NCBI GenBank assembly: GCA_964484795.1
Contig: CAZAFN010000003.1
Span: 16,876 to 80,875, forward strand
Length of the DNA: 64,000 bases
Source of the DNA: CAZAFN01 sp964484795
GTDB lineage: Bacteria > Pseudomonadota > Alphaproteobacteria > Methylaequorales > Methylaequoraceae
Reading direction: 5' to 3'
Shown: piece by piece, positions 36,983 through 47,297 of the stretch
How positions within the stretch are numbered: position 1 is the first letter of the stretch
How the letters are laid out: the number at the start of each line of letters is the position of its first letter
Notes under the pieces: model-generated
Seen by the model: only the letters and a program-made list of their open reading frames with translations
What the model was told of the DNA's origin: nothing
The model's database searches: none
Made by a program: the position numbers and the translations under genes

Positions 36983-38132
36983 TTTTAGAGATTGTCACTG
37001 ATGCTTGACAAGCTATACCCTCTTCTCTACCTAAAAACCCAAGTTTTTCAGTTGTTGTGGCCTTAACATTGATATGATTAATTTTTAGATGAAGAGCTTT
37101 TGCAATACTTTTTATCATTTTAGTCTTATGTGGACCAATCTTAGGGTTTTCACAGATTAACGTGATATCAATATTATTGATTTTAAAACCTTCATCAATC
37201 AAAAGGTTTTTTGCATAAGTCATAAAATATATAGAAGGTTTATTCTTCCATTTTTGTTCTGAGGGAGGAAAATGTTCGCCAATATCTCCTTTAGATAAAG
37301 CACCTAGTACTGCATCTACAATTGAATGAAAGCCAACATCAGCATCTGAATGTCCTTCTAGGCTTTTATTAAAAGGTATTTTGATGCCTAGAATTTTTAA
37401 TTCTTTGCCTTTTTTAAATCTATGAACATCAAACCCTTGCCCAACTTTTATTAGATTTTTACCCATTGAATTCCCAAAAATTTTTTTTGCTAATTTGTAA
37501 TCATCTTTTGTCGTGATTTTAAAGTTTGTAATTTCACCTTCTATGCAAAAAATTTTATTACCATTATTATATGAAATAATTGAATCATCAGTAAATTTAA
37601 ATTTTTTGAATTTACAATGTGCATCATATATTTTTTTGAACTTAAAGCCTTGTGGAGTCTGTATTTGATTTAGATGATCTCTATTAATGTCTTTATAAAT
37701 ATCTTTTTTTGAATATCTAACAGAGTCTTTGATGCTGAGTAATGGTACTATACAATCATTTGATTTTAATTTTTTTAAAATTTTTGGAATGATTTTTTCT
37801 GAAAAAAATGGTCTAACTGCATCATGTATTACAACATTGTCAGGTGATAGTTTTTTACATTCTTGCAACCCATTTAAAACAGAATCTTGTCTGGTTCTGC
37901 CCCCTTTAACAATAACTATGATTTTGTTATCAAAAAGGGAAGTTGTTTTGGTTAGAAAATCTTTATGACTTACAATTATGACTTTCTTAAATAAGTCAGA
38001 ATTTAAAAATTTTTTTACAGTTATTTCAAGAATAGTTTGTTCATTTAACTTGAGAAACTGTTTTGGGAATAACCCTCCAAATCTTTTTCCTGTGCCACCG
38101 TTAAGTATTATTGCTATATTGTTTTTTTGCAT
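36969..38132 (-). CDS. ispDF: Bifunctional MEP cytidylyltransferase / MECDP synthase IspDF
   Basis: Carries two steps of the MEP pathway in one chain. The IspD half (about 1-220) has AIILNGGTGKRFGGLFPKQF, GRTRQDSV, VIHDAVRPFF and QTPQGFK. The IspF half (about 226-387) has VGQGFDVHRF, ILGIKIPFNKSLEGHSDADV, GDIGEHFPPSEQKW and KATTTEKLGFLGREEGIA. Fusion of IspD and IspF is characteristic of alpha- and epsilonproteobacteria. 387 residues. Works downstream of Dxr at 10577-11743. Confidence 0.96.
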   Translation of the reverse strand: MQKNNIAIILNGGTGKRFGGLFPKQFLKLNEQTILEITVKKFLNSDLFKKVIIVSHKDFLTKTTSLFDNKIIVIVKGGRTRQDSVLNGLQECKKLSPDNVVIHDAVRPFFSEKIIPKILKKLKSNDCIVPLLSIKDSVRYSKKDIYKDINRDHLNQIQTPQGFKFKKIYDAHCKFKKFKFTDDSIISYNNGNKIFCIEGEITNFKITTKDDYKLAKKIFGNSMGKNLIKVGQGFDVHRFKKGKELKILGIKIPFNKSLEGHSDADVGFHSIVDAVLGALSKGDIGEHFPPSEQKWKNKPSIYFMTYAKNLLIDEGFKINNIDITLICENPKIGPHKTKMIKSIAKALHLKINHINVKATTTEKLGFLGREEGIACQASVTISKIDDS

Positions 38133-38156
38133 TAAAAATTATTATATATAAATATT

Positions 38157-38963
38157 ATGAATATAGATTTTTTCATTAACACATTGTCATTGCTAAGTTT
38201 TTTAGTTTTTACTCTAACTAGTTTTATATATATAGAGAAGAGTTCTTACCTTAACAAAACGATTTATTTAGTCAATTTAGTTTTTCTAATATTAATTAGT
38301 TCATTTCATTGTTACTTTGAGTTATATAATGGCCTAAATAAATTAAGTATTATAGCATCACTTTTAATCTTAATACTTTTATGTCTGTTTTTTGTGTTAT
38401 CAATATTTTCATACAAGTTTATAAGATTACGTTTGTTTTTTATTCCCTTTTTTTTAATTTTGATAGTTTTTCGTTTTTTAAGTGATTTATCTGATAATAC
38501 AGTTGGTTCTCAGGTTTATTTATTTCAAAATAATTTTTTGATAGTTCACATAATCACATCATTGCTATCTTATTCAATGCTTACTATAAGTGCTATAACT
38601 TCTATATCAGTTTTTGTTAAGGAAAAAGCTTTAAAAAAAATTAAATATATAAAAAATTTAAGCACTTTACTTCCTTCAATCTATGAAACTGAAAATCTAA
38701 CAATAAATTTTTTATATCTAACTTCTATTTTTCTATTAATATCACTTATATCTGGAATTTTTTATTCTCTTGATGAATATAATAATTTGTTATTTCTTTA
38801 TGATTACAAATCAGTACTTAGTATATTTATCTTAATACTTGTCGGATTGCTATTGATTGTAAGAGGCTTTTGGGGGTTAACTGGGAAAATAACCTTCAAA
38901 ACAATTTTAATATGTTATGTGTTTCTTAATTTATCATATTTTGGTATTAAACTGATAAGTTAG
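38157..38963 (+). CDS. CcsA/YpjD-like inner membrane protein
   Basis: About eight predicted membrane helices in 268 residues. IVHIITSLLSYSMLTISAIT has the histidine and tyrosine pattern of the cytochrome c assembly (CcsA/CcmC/YpjD) superfamily, and the C-terminal half (GIFYSLDEYN, YKSVLSIFILILVGLLLIVRG) matches that family's layout. It lacks an obvious WWD tryptophan-rich motif, so it fits the YpjD-like group of unknown function better than a heme lyase. Divergent from ispDF with a 24-base gap; dusB follows after three bases. Confidence 0.7.
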   Translation: MNIDFFINTLSLLSFLVFTLTSFIYIEKSSYLNKTIYLVNLVFLILISSFHCYFELYNGLNKLSIIASLLILILLCLFFVLSIFSYKFIRLRLFFIPFFLILIVFRFLSDLSDNTVGSQVYLFQNNFLIVHIITSLLSYSMLTISAITSISVFVKEKALKKIKYIKNLSTLLPSIYETENLTINFLYLTSIFLLISLISGIFYSLDEYNNLLFLYDYKSVLSIFILILVGLLLIVRGFWGLTGKITFKTILICYVFLNLSYFGIKLIS

Positions 38964-38966
38964 AAT

Positions 38967-39914
38967 ATGAAAATTGACAATTTAACACTTAAAAATAATA
39001 TATTATTAGCACCAATGTCTGGTGTTACGGATTTTCCTTACAGAGAAATTATTAAAAAATTTGAACCAGGTTTGGTTTTTTCTGAAATGATAGCTAGTAG
39101 AGCTTTGATAGAAAAAAACAAAAAAACATTGAAAATGATCAAAAAAGATTCTAATCATCACTATGCCATACAGATTGCTGGTTGTGATGAAGATATAATG
39201 GCTGATGCAGCTAAAATTTGTGAAGATATGGGAGCTGATATTATTGATATTAATATGGGTTGTCCTGCCAAAAAAGTTGTTAATGGTTATGCAGGTTCTG
39301 CATTAATGAAAGATGAGATTCTTGCTGAATCAATAATTAAATCAGTTGTAAATTCAGTTAATATTCCTGTTACATTAAAGATGAGGAAAGGGTGGGATGA
39401 GAGTAGTCTGAATGCACCAAAGATTGCTAAAATTGCTGAAAATTCTGGTGTTAAAATGATTACAGTTCATGGAAGAACTAGATGTCAAATGTATAAAGGA
39501 AAATCAGACTGGGAATTTATAAAAAATGTAAAAAAATCTTTAGATATTCCTGTAATTGTTAACGGAGATATTGTTGAATATGAGGATGTGATTGATTCCA
39601 TTTCTGATTCTAGAGCTGATGGAGTGATGATTGGCCGTGGTTGTTATGGAAGACCATGGGTTTTTAAAGAAATTCAATCCATTGCAAATAATTCTCCATT
39701 TAGAATGAGTATGAATTTAAAAAAAAATATTATTTTAGAACATTTTGATATGTCAATTGAACATTATGGGTTTGAGGTTGGACTAAAATCATTCAGAAAA
39801 CATTTAAGTTGGTATTCAAAGTCATTAAAAAATTCGAATGAATTTAGAAATAAAGTTAATTCTTGTGAAGATGCATCTAAAGTTAAGATTTTAATAAAAG
39901 ATTTTTTTTTATAA
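38967..39914 (+). CDS. dusB: tRNA-dihydrouridine synthase DusB (NifR3)
   Basis: Flavin enzyme reducing uridines in the tRNA D-loop. LAPMSGVTDFPYREI, DINMGCPAKKVVNGYAGSAL (catalytic cysteine), VTLKMRKGWDESS, ITVHGRTRCQMYKG and DGVMIGRGCYGRPW are family motifs. 315 residues. The nifR3-ntrB-ntrC order is conserved in alphaproteobacteria and suggests cotranscription with the nitrogen sensors. Confidence 0.95.
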   Translation: MKIDNLTLKNNILLAPMSGVTDFPYREIIKKFEPGLVFSEMIASRALIEKNKKTLKMIKKDSNHHYAIQIAGCDEDIMADAAKICEDMGADIIDINMGCPAKKVVNGYAGSALMKDEILAESIIKSVVNSVNIPVTLKMRKGWDESSLNAPKIAKIAENSGVKMITVHGRTRCQMYKGKSDWEFIKNVKKSLDIPVIVNGDIVEYEDVIDSISDSRADGVMIGRGCYGRPWVFKEIQSIANNSPFRMSMNLKKNIILEHFDMSIEHYGFEVGLKSFRKHLSWYSKSLKNSNEFRNKVNSCEDASKVKILIKDFFL

Positions 39915-39921
39915 ATTTCTT

Positions 39922-40980
39922 ATGAATTTTAAACCAAATTTCTCATTTTTTAGAAACTTAATAGATTTAATTCCTGAACCATTAATTGTAATAGACAAAA
40001 GGAATCTCCTAATTAGATATTTAAATTTGGAGTCTCAAATTTTTTTTAAAAAAAGTAGCAAATATTTAATTGGAAAAGAAATCAATGTTCTTTTTCCAGA
40101 AAATTCTTATTTGATAAATAATTTAAAGAAAATAATTCATAAAACAGGTGTTTTTTTCATTAAAGAAATTCCTGTTAGAGATTTAGAAAATGTTGAATTA
40201 AGATGTGTTGTTTCAGAAAATAAAGATGAAAATATTCTTCTTTTTTTTAAAAGTGATAAACCAAGATACGAGAAAATTTTTGATGAAAATAGTCTTGGAG
40301 TTTTTGATGAAACTTTTTCTATTCTCGCTCATGAAATTAATAACCCAATCTCTTCAATTAAAATGGCAGCTCAATTAATTGAAAAATCTACAAAAAATTC
40401 CGATAAAGAGTTGATTGATATAATCAAAAATGAATCTGACAGAATTTCAAAATTGATTGATTCATTATCTTCTATTGATTCTAAACTGAGTATTTCATCA
40501 AAGAGCTATGAAAATATTCATGAGATAATAAGATATTCTTTGTTCAAATTAAAACAAAAATCAAAAAAAGTTAGTATTGTTGAGAATTTTGATCCATCAT
40601 TACCAACGATCAATCTAGACAAAAATTTATTCGTTCAAGTTTTGGATAATTTGTTAGTTAATGCATATGAATCTTCAAATTTTTTGAAAAAATCGTATAT
40701 CAAAATATCAACAAAATATTCCTATGGTGAAACAATTACGATCCCAAATGTAAAAGATAAAAAAAATAACAATTCAATAATGATTATTATTGAAGATAAT
40801 GGGAAAGGTGTTGAAAAAAAAAATATAGAGAAAATTTTTTTACCTTTATTTTCAACTAAAAAAAGAGGGTCAGGTTTAGGATTGTTTTTGGCAAAAAAAA
40901 TTATTAACGATCATGGTGGTGACATTACTATTAATTCAGAAAATCAAATTACAAGTGTTATAATTAAGGTGCCTTTATAG
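39922..40980 (+). CDS. ntrB: Nitrogen regulation sensor kinase NtrB
   Basis: Cytoplasmic histidine kinase that responds to nitrogen state through PII and phosphorylates NtrC. No membrane helix. A PAS-like N-terminal domain (to about 115) precedes the H-box FSILAHEINNPISSIKMAAQ (His near 137) and the ATPase core with IIIEDNGKGVEKKN (N and G1 boxes) and GSGLGLFLAKKII (G2). The N-box reads QVLDNLLVNAYESS. 352 residues. Two bases separate it from ntrC. Confidence 0.93.
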   Translation: MNFKPNFSFFRNLIDLIPEPLIVIDKRNLLIRYLNLESQIFFKKSSKYLIGKEINVLFPENSYLINNLKKIIHKTGVFFIKEIPVRDLENVELRCVVSENKDENILLFFKSDKPRYEKIFDENSLGVFDETFSILAHEINNPISSIKMAAQLIEKSTKNSDKELIDIIKNESDRISKLIDSLSSIDSKLSISSKSYENIHEIIRYSLFKLKQKSKKVSIVENFDPSLPTINLDKNLFVQVLDNLLVNAYESSNFLKKSYIKISTKYSYGETITIPNVKDKKNNNSIMIIIEDNGKGVEKKNIEKIFLPLFSTKKRGSGLGLFLAKKIINDHGGDITINSENQITSVIIKVPL

Positions 40981-40982
40981 AT

Positions 40983-42419
40983 ATGGAAAAGAAAATTTTA
41001 ATAATAGATGATGATTATTCTCTAAAAAGAGTTATTGTCAAAGCCTTGAGCAATTCTAAAACTCATATTAATACAGTATCTACAATATCTGAAGCTTGGT
41101 TTATAATTGAAAAAGAACAATTTGATTTGATAATCTGTGATGTAATTCTTCCAGATGGAGATGGATTAGAATTAGTAAAAAAAGTTAAAAAAAAAAATAA
41201 AGACCAATCTTTTATTATAATTAGTGCCAAAAATAATATTTTGACAGCAATTAAGGCAGATCAGCTTGATGTTTTTGATTATTTACCCAAACCCATAGAT
41301 CTAAATGATCTAACTATCTGTGTTAACAAATCACTTACTAAAGAAAAAATTATCAAAAATAATTTAATTGATGATGAAAAATTGCCAATGATAGGTAGTT
41401 CAGCTTCAATGCAAATCGTTTACAAAAACATTGCAAAAATTACAAGAACCAATCATACAGTTTTAATTACCGGTGAATCTGGTACTGGTAAGGAATTGGT
41501 TGCCAAAGCAATACATAATTTTAGTTCAAGATCTGATTTTCCTTTTGTAGTGATTAATATGGCGTCATTACCAAAAAATTTAATTGAAAGTGAACTTTTT
41601 GGTTTTGAAAAAGGTGCATTTACTGGAGCTGAAAAACGAACAATGGGATATTTCGAAAAGGCTAATTCTGGCACTCTTTTTTTAGATGAAATAGGAGATA
41701 TGCCAATTGATATTCAGGCAAGATTGTTAAGGGTTTTGCAATTTGGAGAATTTTCTAGAGTTGGTGGTAGAGAAATCATTAAAACTGATGTTCGAATAAT
41801 ATCTGCAACAAACAAAAATCTATTCCATTGTGTTAATCAAGGGGTTTTTAGAGAGGATTTGTTTTATAGACTTAATGTAATTAATGTAGAATTACCTCCA
41901 TTAAGAAGTAGAGAAAATGATATTGTGTCTCTTGCAAGGCACTTTCTATCAAAATTTTCTGATGGAAAAAAACAAATCGATTCAAGTTCTATTGAATTTT
42001 TAAAAAGCTATAATTGGCCTGGCAACGTTAGAGAACTAGAAAATTTATTTAAACGTGTCTGTGTATTAAACTCTGAAAAAATTATTACTTCGGAAGTATT
42101 AAATGATTTGTTGGATTCTGAAAATAATCCAAAAGATCAATTACAAAAAGAAAGATCACCTAATGCAAATAATGAAAATTTACAAAATTATATCAATTCT
42201 TTTTTAGAGGAATTCTTTAAAACTTTAGATGACAATGAAAATGATTTGAAACTATATTCAAGATTTATTTTGGAATTTGAAAAACCTCTTATTGTTAATG
42301 CACTGAAGTATTGTAATGGGAATCAAATTAAAACCGCAAGGTTATTAGGAATCAATAGAAATACATTGAGAACCAAAATTTTTAGATTAAAAATATTAAA
42401 TAAATTAGGAAAAGAATGA
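40983..42419 (+). CDS. ntrC: Nitrogen response regulator NtrC
   Basis: Sigma-54 activator for nitrogen assimilation. Receiver domain with IICDVILPDGDG (phospho-aspartate). The AAA+ domain has Walker A GESGTGKE, an intact GAFTGA loop for sigma-54 contact, Walker B GTLFLDEIGDMP, and FREDLFYRLNV with the arginine finger. The Fis-type helix-turn-helix is at the end (GNQIKTARLLGINRNTLRTK). 478 residues. A complete activator implies that the cell has RpoN. Overlaps ntrY by four bases. Confidence 0.95.
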   Translation: MEKKILIIDDDYSLKRVIVKALSNSKTHINTVSTISEAWFIIEKEQFDLIICDVILPDGDGLELVKKVKKKNKDQSFIIISAKNNILTAIKADQLDVFDYLPKPIDLNDLTICVNKSLTKEKIIKNNLIDDEKLPMIGSSASMQIVYKNIAKITRTNHTVLITGESGTGKELVAKAIHNFSSRSDFPFVVINMASLPKNLIESELFGFEKGAFTGAEKRTMGYFEKANSGTLFLDEIGDMPIDIQARLLRVLQFGEFSRVGGREIIKTDVRIISATNKNLFHCVNQGVFREDLFYRLNVINVELPPLRSRENDIVSLARHFLSKFSDGKKQIDSSSIEFLKSYNWPGNVRELENLFKRVCVLNSEKIITSEVLNDLLDSENNPKDQLQKERSPNANNENLQNYINSFLEEFFKTLDDNENDLKLYSRFILEFEKPLIVNALKYCNGNQIKTARLLGINRNTLRTKIFRLKILNKLGKE

Positions 42420-44536
42420 CGTTAAAAGATAAGCTTAAAGATTTTGGAAAAAAAAACTTTCAAAATGTTGCATTCTTAATTTTCTTTTCAATATCATTTG
42501 TTTTAAGTTTAATTATATTTCTGACACTTTCTGGAAATTTATCAAATTTAGAAGAAGTAGACAAAGTTTCATCCTTAATTTCGGTAAATTTCGTGATGAT
42601 TATATTTCTAATAATTTTTTCACTTAACAATATTTTTAGAATTTTCATTCAGAAAAAGATAAAATCAAAATTTAGAATTCAATTTACGTTATTATTTATT
42701 ATAACAACTTTTATACCAACAACATTAATTACAATTTTTTCCTTAATTTTTTTTGATCAAGGTTTAAAGCTTTGGTTTAACGAGAAATTAAGTCAAGTAA
42801 TTAAAGGTTCTCAAAGGATTTCAGAATCTTATTTTAGTGAACATGAGAATACTATTAAAAATGATATTTTATTCATTAACAGTAATATTAGTAATGAAAA
42901 AATAGTTTTTTTTACTGATAAGTCCAGATTAAATAGTTTGCTTTCTTCTTTTGTCAAGATTAAAGATCTAGAAGAAGCAATTATTTTCGAACAATCAGGC
43001 CAACTATTAGCAAAGGTTGGAAGTTTTTTAATAGAATCTGAACCTTCTCCTCCTATGTGGGCAAAAATGACTGCTGATGATGGGGGTATTGCAGTTTATC
43101 CAAATAATGATCAAACCAAAGTTAGGGCATTAATGAAATTACAGAGAGTTATTCCTACTTATCTCTATATTGGTAAAAATGTGGATCCAAATGTTTTGAG
43201 TAGAGTGGAATCAGTGAACGAAGCTGCCATTGAATATTCTAATATTGCAAACAAACTAGATGAGTTTCAATTTCAGTTTAACAAATTGTTTGTTTCAATA
43301 AATTTTTTAATGATACTGCTATCAATTTGGTTTGGACTAAGGTTTTCTAATAGAATAATAGATCCAATTATGGAAATAATATCTGATTCAGAAAAAATCA
43401 TTAAAGGTGATTTTTCTACTAGAATAAGAATTTTTAAAGGAAACTATGATTTTAATATTTTATCTAAGGTCTTAAATAAAATGTTAGATAGGCTTCATAA
43501 AGCAAAAGAAACTATAAATTTGAGGAGAAAATTTACAGAAAATATTATTAATGATGTTAGTACTGGCATTATATATGTTGATCTAAATGATAGAATTGTA
43601 TTGTTTAACAAAAAGTCCCAAGAAATTCTTGGTGAAAACTTAAAAAACGAATTTAATAGGAAGAACAATCAAATTAATTCATTAATCAAACAGTTTAAAT
43701 CAAGTGATTTAAAAATTGATAATACTCAAATAAAATATTTTTCTAACGAGAAATTTAAAATTCTTAATCTAAAAATATCAAAATTTGTCGAAAAGAAAAA
43801 GCAAAAGGGAATAATTGTTACTATTGATGATATAACCGAACTAGTTTCTGCACAAAAAAATGCTGCATGGTCTAATGTGGCAAGATATTTAGCTCATGAA
43901 ATTAAAAATCCACTAACTCCAATAAAACTTTCTGCTCAAAGATTGGAAAATTTTTTTAAAAAAAAAGGTGATGAAGATGATAGAAATCTATTTTTTAATT
44001 GTACGGATGCAATTGTAAGGCAAGTAAACAACATAGAAAATTTGGTTACAGAATTCTCTAATTTTGCTAGGATGCCATTAAGTAAATTTCAATCTGTTAA
44101 AATAGACAAAATTATTTTGACCCAAATTAACACACAAAAGATTGCCAACAAAAATATTAAATTTCAGTATAGTTTTGACCCAAAAAACATTTTGATTTCT
44201 GGTGATCAAAATCAACTTAGTAGAGTTTTTTTAAATATCTTTAAAAATTCAATAGAATCAATGGATAAAGTTAAAAAAAAAATTTCAGTAGAAATTAACA
44301 ATAATAAAAAATTTATTATTGTTAATATAGAAGATAATGGAAAAGGTTTCCCTGAAAATAGAGATAAGCTTTTTGAGCCCTATATTACTAACAAAACAAA
44401 TGGGACTGGTTTGGGTTTGTCCATTTGTAAGAAAATAATTGAAGATCATAATGGTGAAATTAATTTGTTAGATAGTAAAAATTTAGGTGGAGCATTAGTT
44501 AGAATAAAGTTGTTCAAAAGAATTAATCAAAAATGA
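42416..44536 (+). CDS. ntrY: Membrane sensor histidine kinase NtrY
   Basis: Partner of NtrX, linked in alphaproteobacteria to nitrogen, redox or envelope sensing. Three N-terminal membrane helices (about 18-40, 47-70, 82-106), a periplasmic sensor part and a fourth helix near 293-311 come first. HAMP, PAS (about 370-470) and the kinase domain with VARYLAHEIKNPLTPIKLSA (His near 494), NIEDNGKGFPENRDK and GTGLGLSICKKII follow. 706 residues. Overlaps ntrX by four bases. Confidence 0.93.
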   Translation: MTLKDKLKDFGKKNFQNVAFLIFFSISFVLSLIIFLTLSGNLSNLEEVDKVSSLISVNFVMIIFLIIFSLNNIFRIFIQKKIKSKFRIQFTLLFIITTFIPTTLITIFSLIFFDQGLKLWFNEKLSQVIKGSQRISESYFSEHENTIKNDILFINSNISNEKIVFFTDKSRLNSLLSSFVKIKDLEEAIIFEQSGQLLAKVGSFLIESEPSPPMWAKMTADDGGIAVYPNNDQTKVRALMKLQRVIPTYLYIGKNVDPNVLSRVESVNEAAIEYSNIANKLDEFQFQFNKLFVSINFLMILLSIWFGLRFSNRIIDPIMEIISDSEKIIKGDFSTRIRIFKGNYDFNILSKVLNKMLDRLHKAKETINLRRKFTENIINDVSTGIIYVDLNDRIVLFNKKSQEILGENLKNEFNRKNNQINSLIKQFKSSDLKIDNTQIKYFSNEKFKILNLKISKFVEKKKQKGIIVTIDDITELVSAQKNAAWSNVARYLAHEIKNPLTPIKLSAQRLENFFKKKGDEDDRNLFFNCTDAIVRQVNNIENLVTEFSNFARMPLSKFQSVKIDKIILTQINTQKIANKNIKFQYSFDPKNILISGDQNQLSRVFLNIFKNSIESMDKVKKKISVEINNNKKFIIVNIEDNGKGFPENRDKLFEPYITNKTNGTGLGLSICKKIIEDHNGEINLLDSKNLGGALVRIKLFKRINQK

Positions 44537-45918
44537 ATGAAGAAACCAAAATTTTAATAATAGATGATGAGCGTGATATCTGCGAACAATTGTCTGGATT
44601 ACTTAACGATAAAGGTTTTTCATCTAATTTTAGTTTTTCTGCTGAAGAAGGAGTTGAGCTTTTTAAGAAAAATAAATATTCACTGGTTTTATTGGATATT
44701 TGGCTTAACAATTCAAAGTTTGATGGTTTTCAGGCTTTAGAAAAAATTTTACAAATAAATGAAAATGTACCAATTATAATGATTAGCGGACATGGGAATA
44801 TTGAAACAGCTGTTAATTCCATAAAAAAAGGGGCATATGATTTTATTGAAAAACCTTTTGATAGCGATTTGTTGCTTTTTAAAGTTAAGAAGGCATTAGA
44901 AAATTTTGAACTTAAAAGAGAAATTATTAAATTAATAAAGAATGAAGAAGATTCTAATTTAATTGCCAAATCTCAATCGTCTATGAATTTATTTAATTCA
45001 TTAAAGAAAATTAGTAAAATAGATTGTTCTGTAATGTTGATAGGGAATATGGGTGCGGGAAAAAAATTTTTAGCTACCAAAATTCATAATGAATCTAATA
45101 GGTCTAATAAAAACTTTAGAATTATTGATTGTAAAAAAAATGATCAGGATGAGCTTCAGAGAGAAATTTTTGGAAAAGAAGATAATCAAGTTGTTAAAAT
45201 TTCTGGGATTTTAGATGAAGTAAATAGAGGTACTCTTTTGTTTGAAAACATTCATTGTCTCTCCAAAGTTATTCAGGGGAAATTATTAAGGGTTTTAGAG
45301 GAAAAAAAATATTATAGAATTGGAGCAATAACTCCGAGGAATATAAATGTAAGAATAATTGCTTCATCAATTATATCTTTGGAAAAAATTAAAAAAACAA
45401 ACAAACTTCGAAATGATTTAGTAAAGAAACTGGATTTTTTTACAATTAATATTCCAAGTTTAATTGATAGAAAAGAGGATATTGAAGATTTAGTTAATTT
45501 TTTCTTATTAGACTTTGCAAATAAGAAAAACTTTATTAAAAAAAAATTTTCAGAAGACGCTATATCTTTCTTCTACAATATGAATTGTGTGGAAAATATT
45601 TCGCAATTAAAAAAATTTGTAGAGTTGTGTTGTATTATGTTGTCAGATGATCAAGAAACAGTTATTACAAAAAATAATCTTTTACAGTTAATGCATAAAT
45701 TTTTAGGAATTGATGACACAAACAACTTCAATGAAAAAAAATTTTTTGATTTTTCTATAAAAGATGCTAGGGAACATTTTGAAAAAAAATATTTAATGTA
45801 TAATCTTGCTAAATATGAGTATAACGTATCCAAAATGTCATTTGAAATTGGAATGGAAAGAACTGCACTTTATAGAAAGTTAAAATCAATGAAAATAAAT
45901 GTGGATGTGAAACAGTGA
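44533..45918 (+). CDS. ntrX: Response regulator NtrX with degenerate AAA+ domain
   Basis: Response regulator partnered with NtrY. The receiver is intact (LVLLDIWLNNSKFDG and MISGHGNIETAV, with a lysine in YDFIEKPFD). The AAA+ domain is degraded: Walker A reads GNMGAGKKF, the GAFTGA sigma-54 loop is missing, and Walker B reads GTLLFENIHCL where activators have GTLFLDE. The Fis-like DNA-binding end (YNVSKMSFEIGMERTALYRK) is kept. It may act as a phosphorylation-controlled DNA-binding protein without ATPase-driven sigma-54 activation. 461 residues. Confidence 0.92.
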   Translation: MNEETKILIIDDERDICEQLSGLLNDKGFSSNFSFSAEEGVELFKKNKYSLVLLDIWLNNSKFDGFQALEKILQINENVPIIMISGHGNIETAVNSIKKGAYDFIEKPFDSDLLLFKVKKALENFELKREIIKLIKNEEDSNLIAKSQSSMNLFNSLKKISKIDCSVMLIGNMGAGKKFLATKIHNESNRSNKNFRIIDCKKNDQDELQREIFGKEDNQVVKISGILDEVNRGTLLFENIHCLSKVIQGKLLRVLEEKKYYRIGAITPRNINVRIIASSIISLEKIKKTNKLRNDLVKKLDFFTINIPSLIDRKEDIEDLVNFFLLDFANKKNFIKKKFSEDAISFFYNMNCVENISQLKKFVELCCIMLSDDQETVITKNNLLQLMHKFLGIDDTNNFNEKKFFDFSIKDAREHFEKKYLMYNLAKYEYNVSKMSFEIGMERTALYRKLKSMKINVDVKQ

Positions 45919-47297
45919 AAATAATTATTTGTGGTGCTGATGAAGTCGGTTCTAATATCGCGAAGCAATTAGTTTATGAAGATAATGATGTAACAATAGT
46001 TGATGAATCAGAATTATTGTTAAGAACTTTAAATAAAACTCTTGATGTTAAAAGTATTTGTGGAAAAACAACATTACCTGGAGTTTTAGAAAAAGCTGGA
46101 GCAGAAGAAGCTGATATGATTATAGCTGTTTCTAATAAGGATGAATCAAATATAATATCTTGCGAATTAGCTAATCACTTGTTCAAAATTCCAACTAAAG
46201 TTGCTAGAATTAGTGAATCTGGTTATTTAGATACAAAATATTCAAAAAAATTATTTGCATCAGGAAAGATTGATGTTGATGCAATTATTTCTCCAGAACG
46301 GGAAGTTGCCAATACAATAATAAGGCAATTAAATACACCTGGGGCTTTTGATTCATTTTATCTTGGAGATAAAATAGCTAGAGTCATAGGATTATCGATA
46401 GATGATTCTTGTCCAATCATTAATACACCATTAAGAATGTTGCCAGGCACTTTTTCTGGCTTAGATGTTAAAATCCTGTCAATATTTAGGAATAACGAAA
46501 TTATAATTCCAACTGGGAAAATGGAAATTTATCCGGGTGATGATATATATATATGCGTAAGAAACGTTGATTTGTTAAGAGCTTTAAGAGTTTTTGGTAT
46601 CAAATCAGAAGAAAATCGAAAGATTGTAGTTGTTGGTGCTGGTAATATTGGTTTAAACATTATTAAAATTCTAGAAAATGATTATCCAGATATTGTATGT
46701 AAAATAGTTGACAACGATATTGAGAGAACTAAGAGTATTTCAGCAGAATTATCCCAACAAAATACAATTTTATGTGGTGATGCACTTGATTCAAATTTAT
46801 TAAAGGAAGCTGGTGTTATGAATGCAGAAGCTATTATTGCAGTGACAGATGATGACGAGGTAAATTTATTCAGTGCACTTTTAGCCAAAGACTTGGGTTG
46901 TAAAAGATCTATGGCTATAGTTAGAAACTCAAATTATAGAAGATTGTCAAAAAAACTTAATCTTGATGTTCTAATTAATCCAGGAAATATAACTACATCT
47001 GCCATTCTTCAATATGTTCGACGAGGAAAAGTGAAAGAAATCCATGATTTTGGAGATGAACGTGGTGAAATTATGGAAATAGAAATTTTAGCTACTACGA
47101 AATTTGCTGATAAAAAAATTGCAGACTTAACAATTCCTAATGGAGTGGTTATTGGTGGAATAGTAAGAAATAAAAAACTCATTTTCCCTGATGAAGAAAC
47201 AATCATATTGGTTAAAGATAAATTAATAATATTTTCTGATCCTTCTTCCATAAAAGATATTGAAAAATATTCTGAGGTCAATATTGAGTTTTTTTGA
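45915..47297 (+). CDS. trkA: Trk potassium uptake regulatory protein TrkA
   Basis: Cytoplasmic NAD-binding subunit that gates the Trk potassium channel. Two tandem RCK units: the first Rossmann fold starts IIICGADEVGSNIAKQL and the second IVVVGAGNIGLNIIKIL (about 237). Each is followed by a TrkA_C domain (near 145-225 and 370-455). 460 residues, full length. No trkH/trkG is in the window. It follows ntrX as in many alphaproteobacteria. Confidence 0.95.
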   Translation: MKIIICGADEVGSNIAKQLVYEDNDVTIVDESELLLRTLNKTLDVKSICGKTTLPGVLEKAGAEEADMIIAVSNKDESNIISCELANHLFKIPTKVARISESGYLDTKYSKKLFASGKIDVDAIISPEREVANTIIRQLNTPGAFDSFYLGDKIARVIGLSIDDSCPIINTPLRMLPGTFSGLDVKILSIFRNNEIIIPTGKMEIYPGDDIYICVRNVDLLRALRVFGIKSEENRKIVVVGAGNIGLNIIKILENDYPDIVCKIVDNDIERTKSISAELSQQNTILCGDALDSNLLKEAGVMNAEAIIAVTDDDEVNLFSALLAKDLGCKRSMAIVRNSNYRRLSKKLNLDVLINPGNITTSAILQYVRRGKVKEIHDFGDERGEIMEIEILATTKFADKKIADLTIPNGVVIGGIVRNKKLIFPDEETIILVKDKLIIFSDPSSIKDIEKYSEVNIEFF

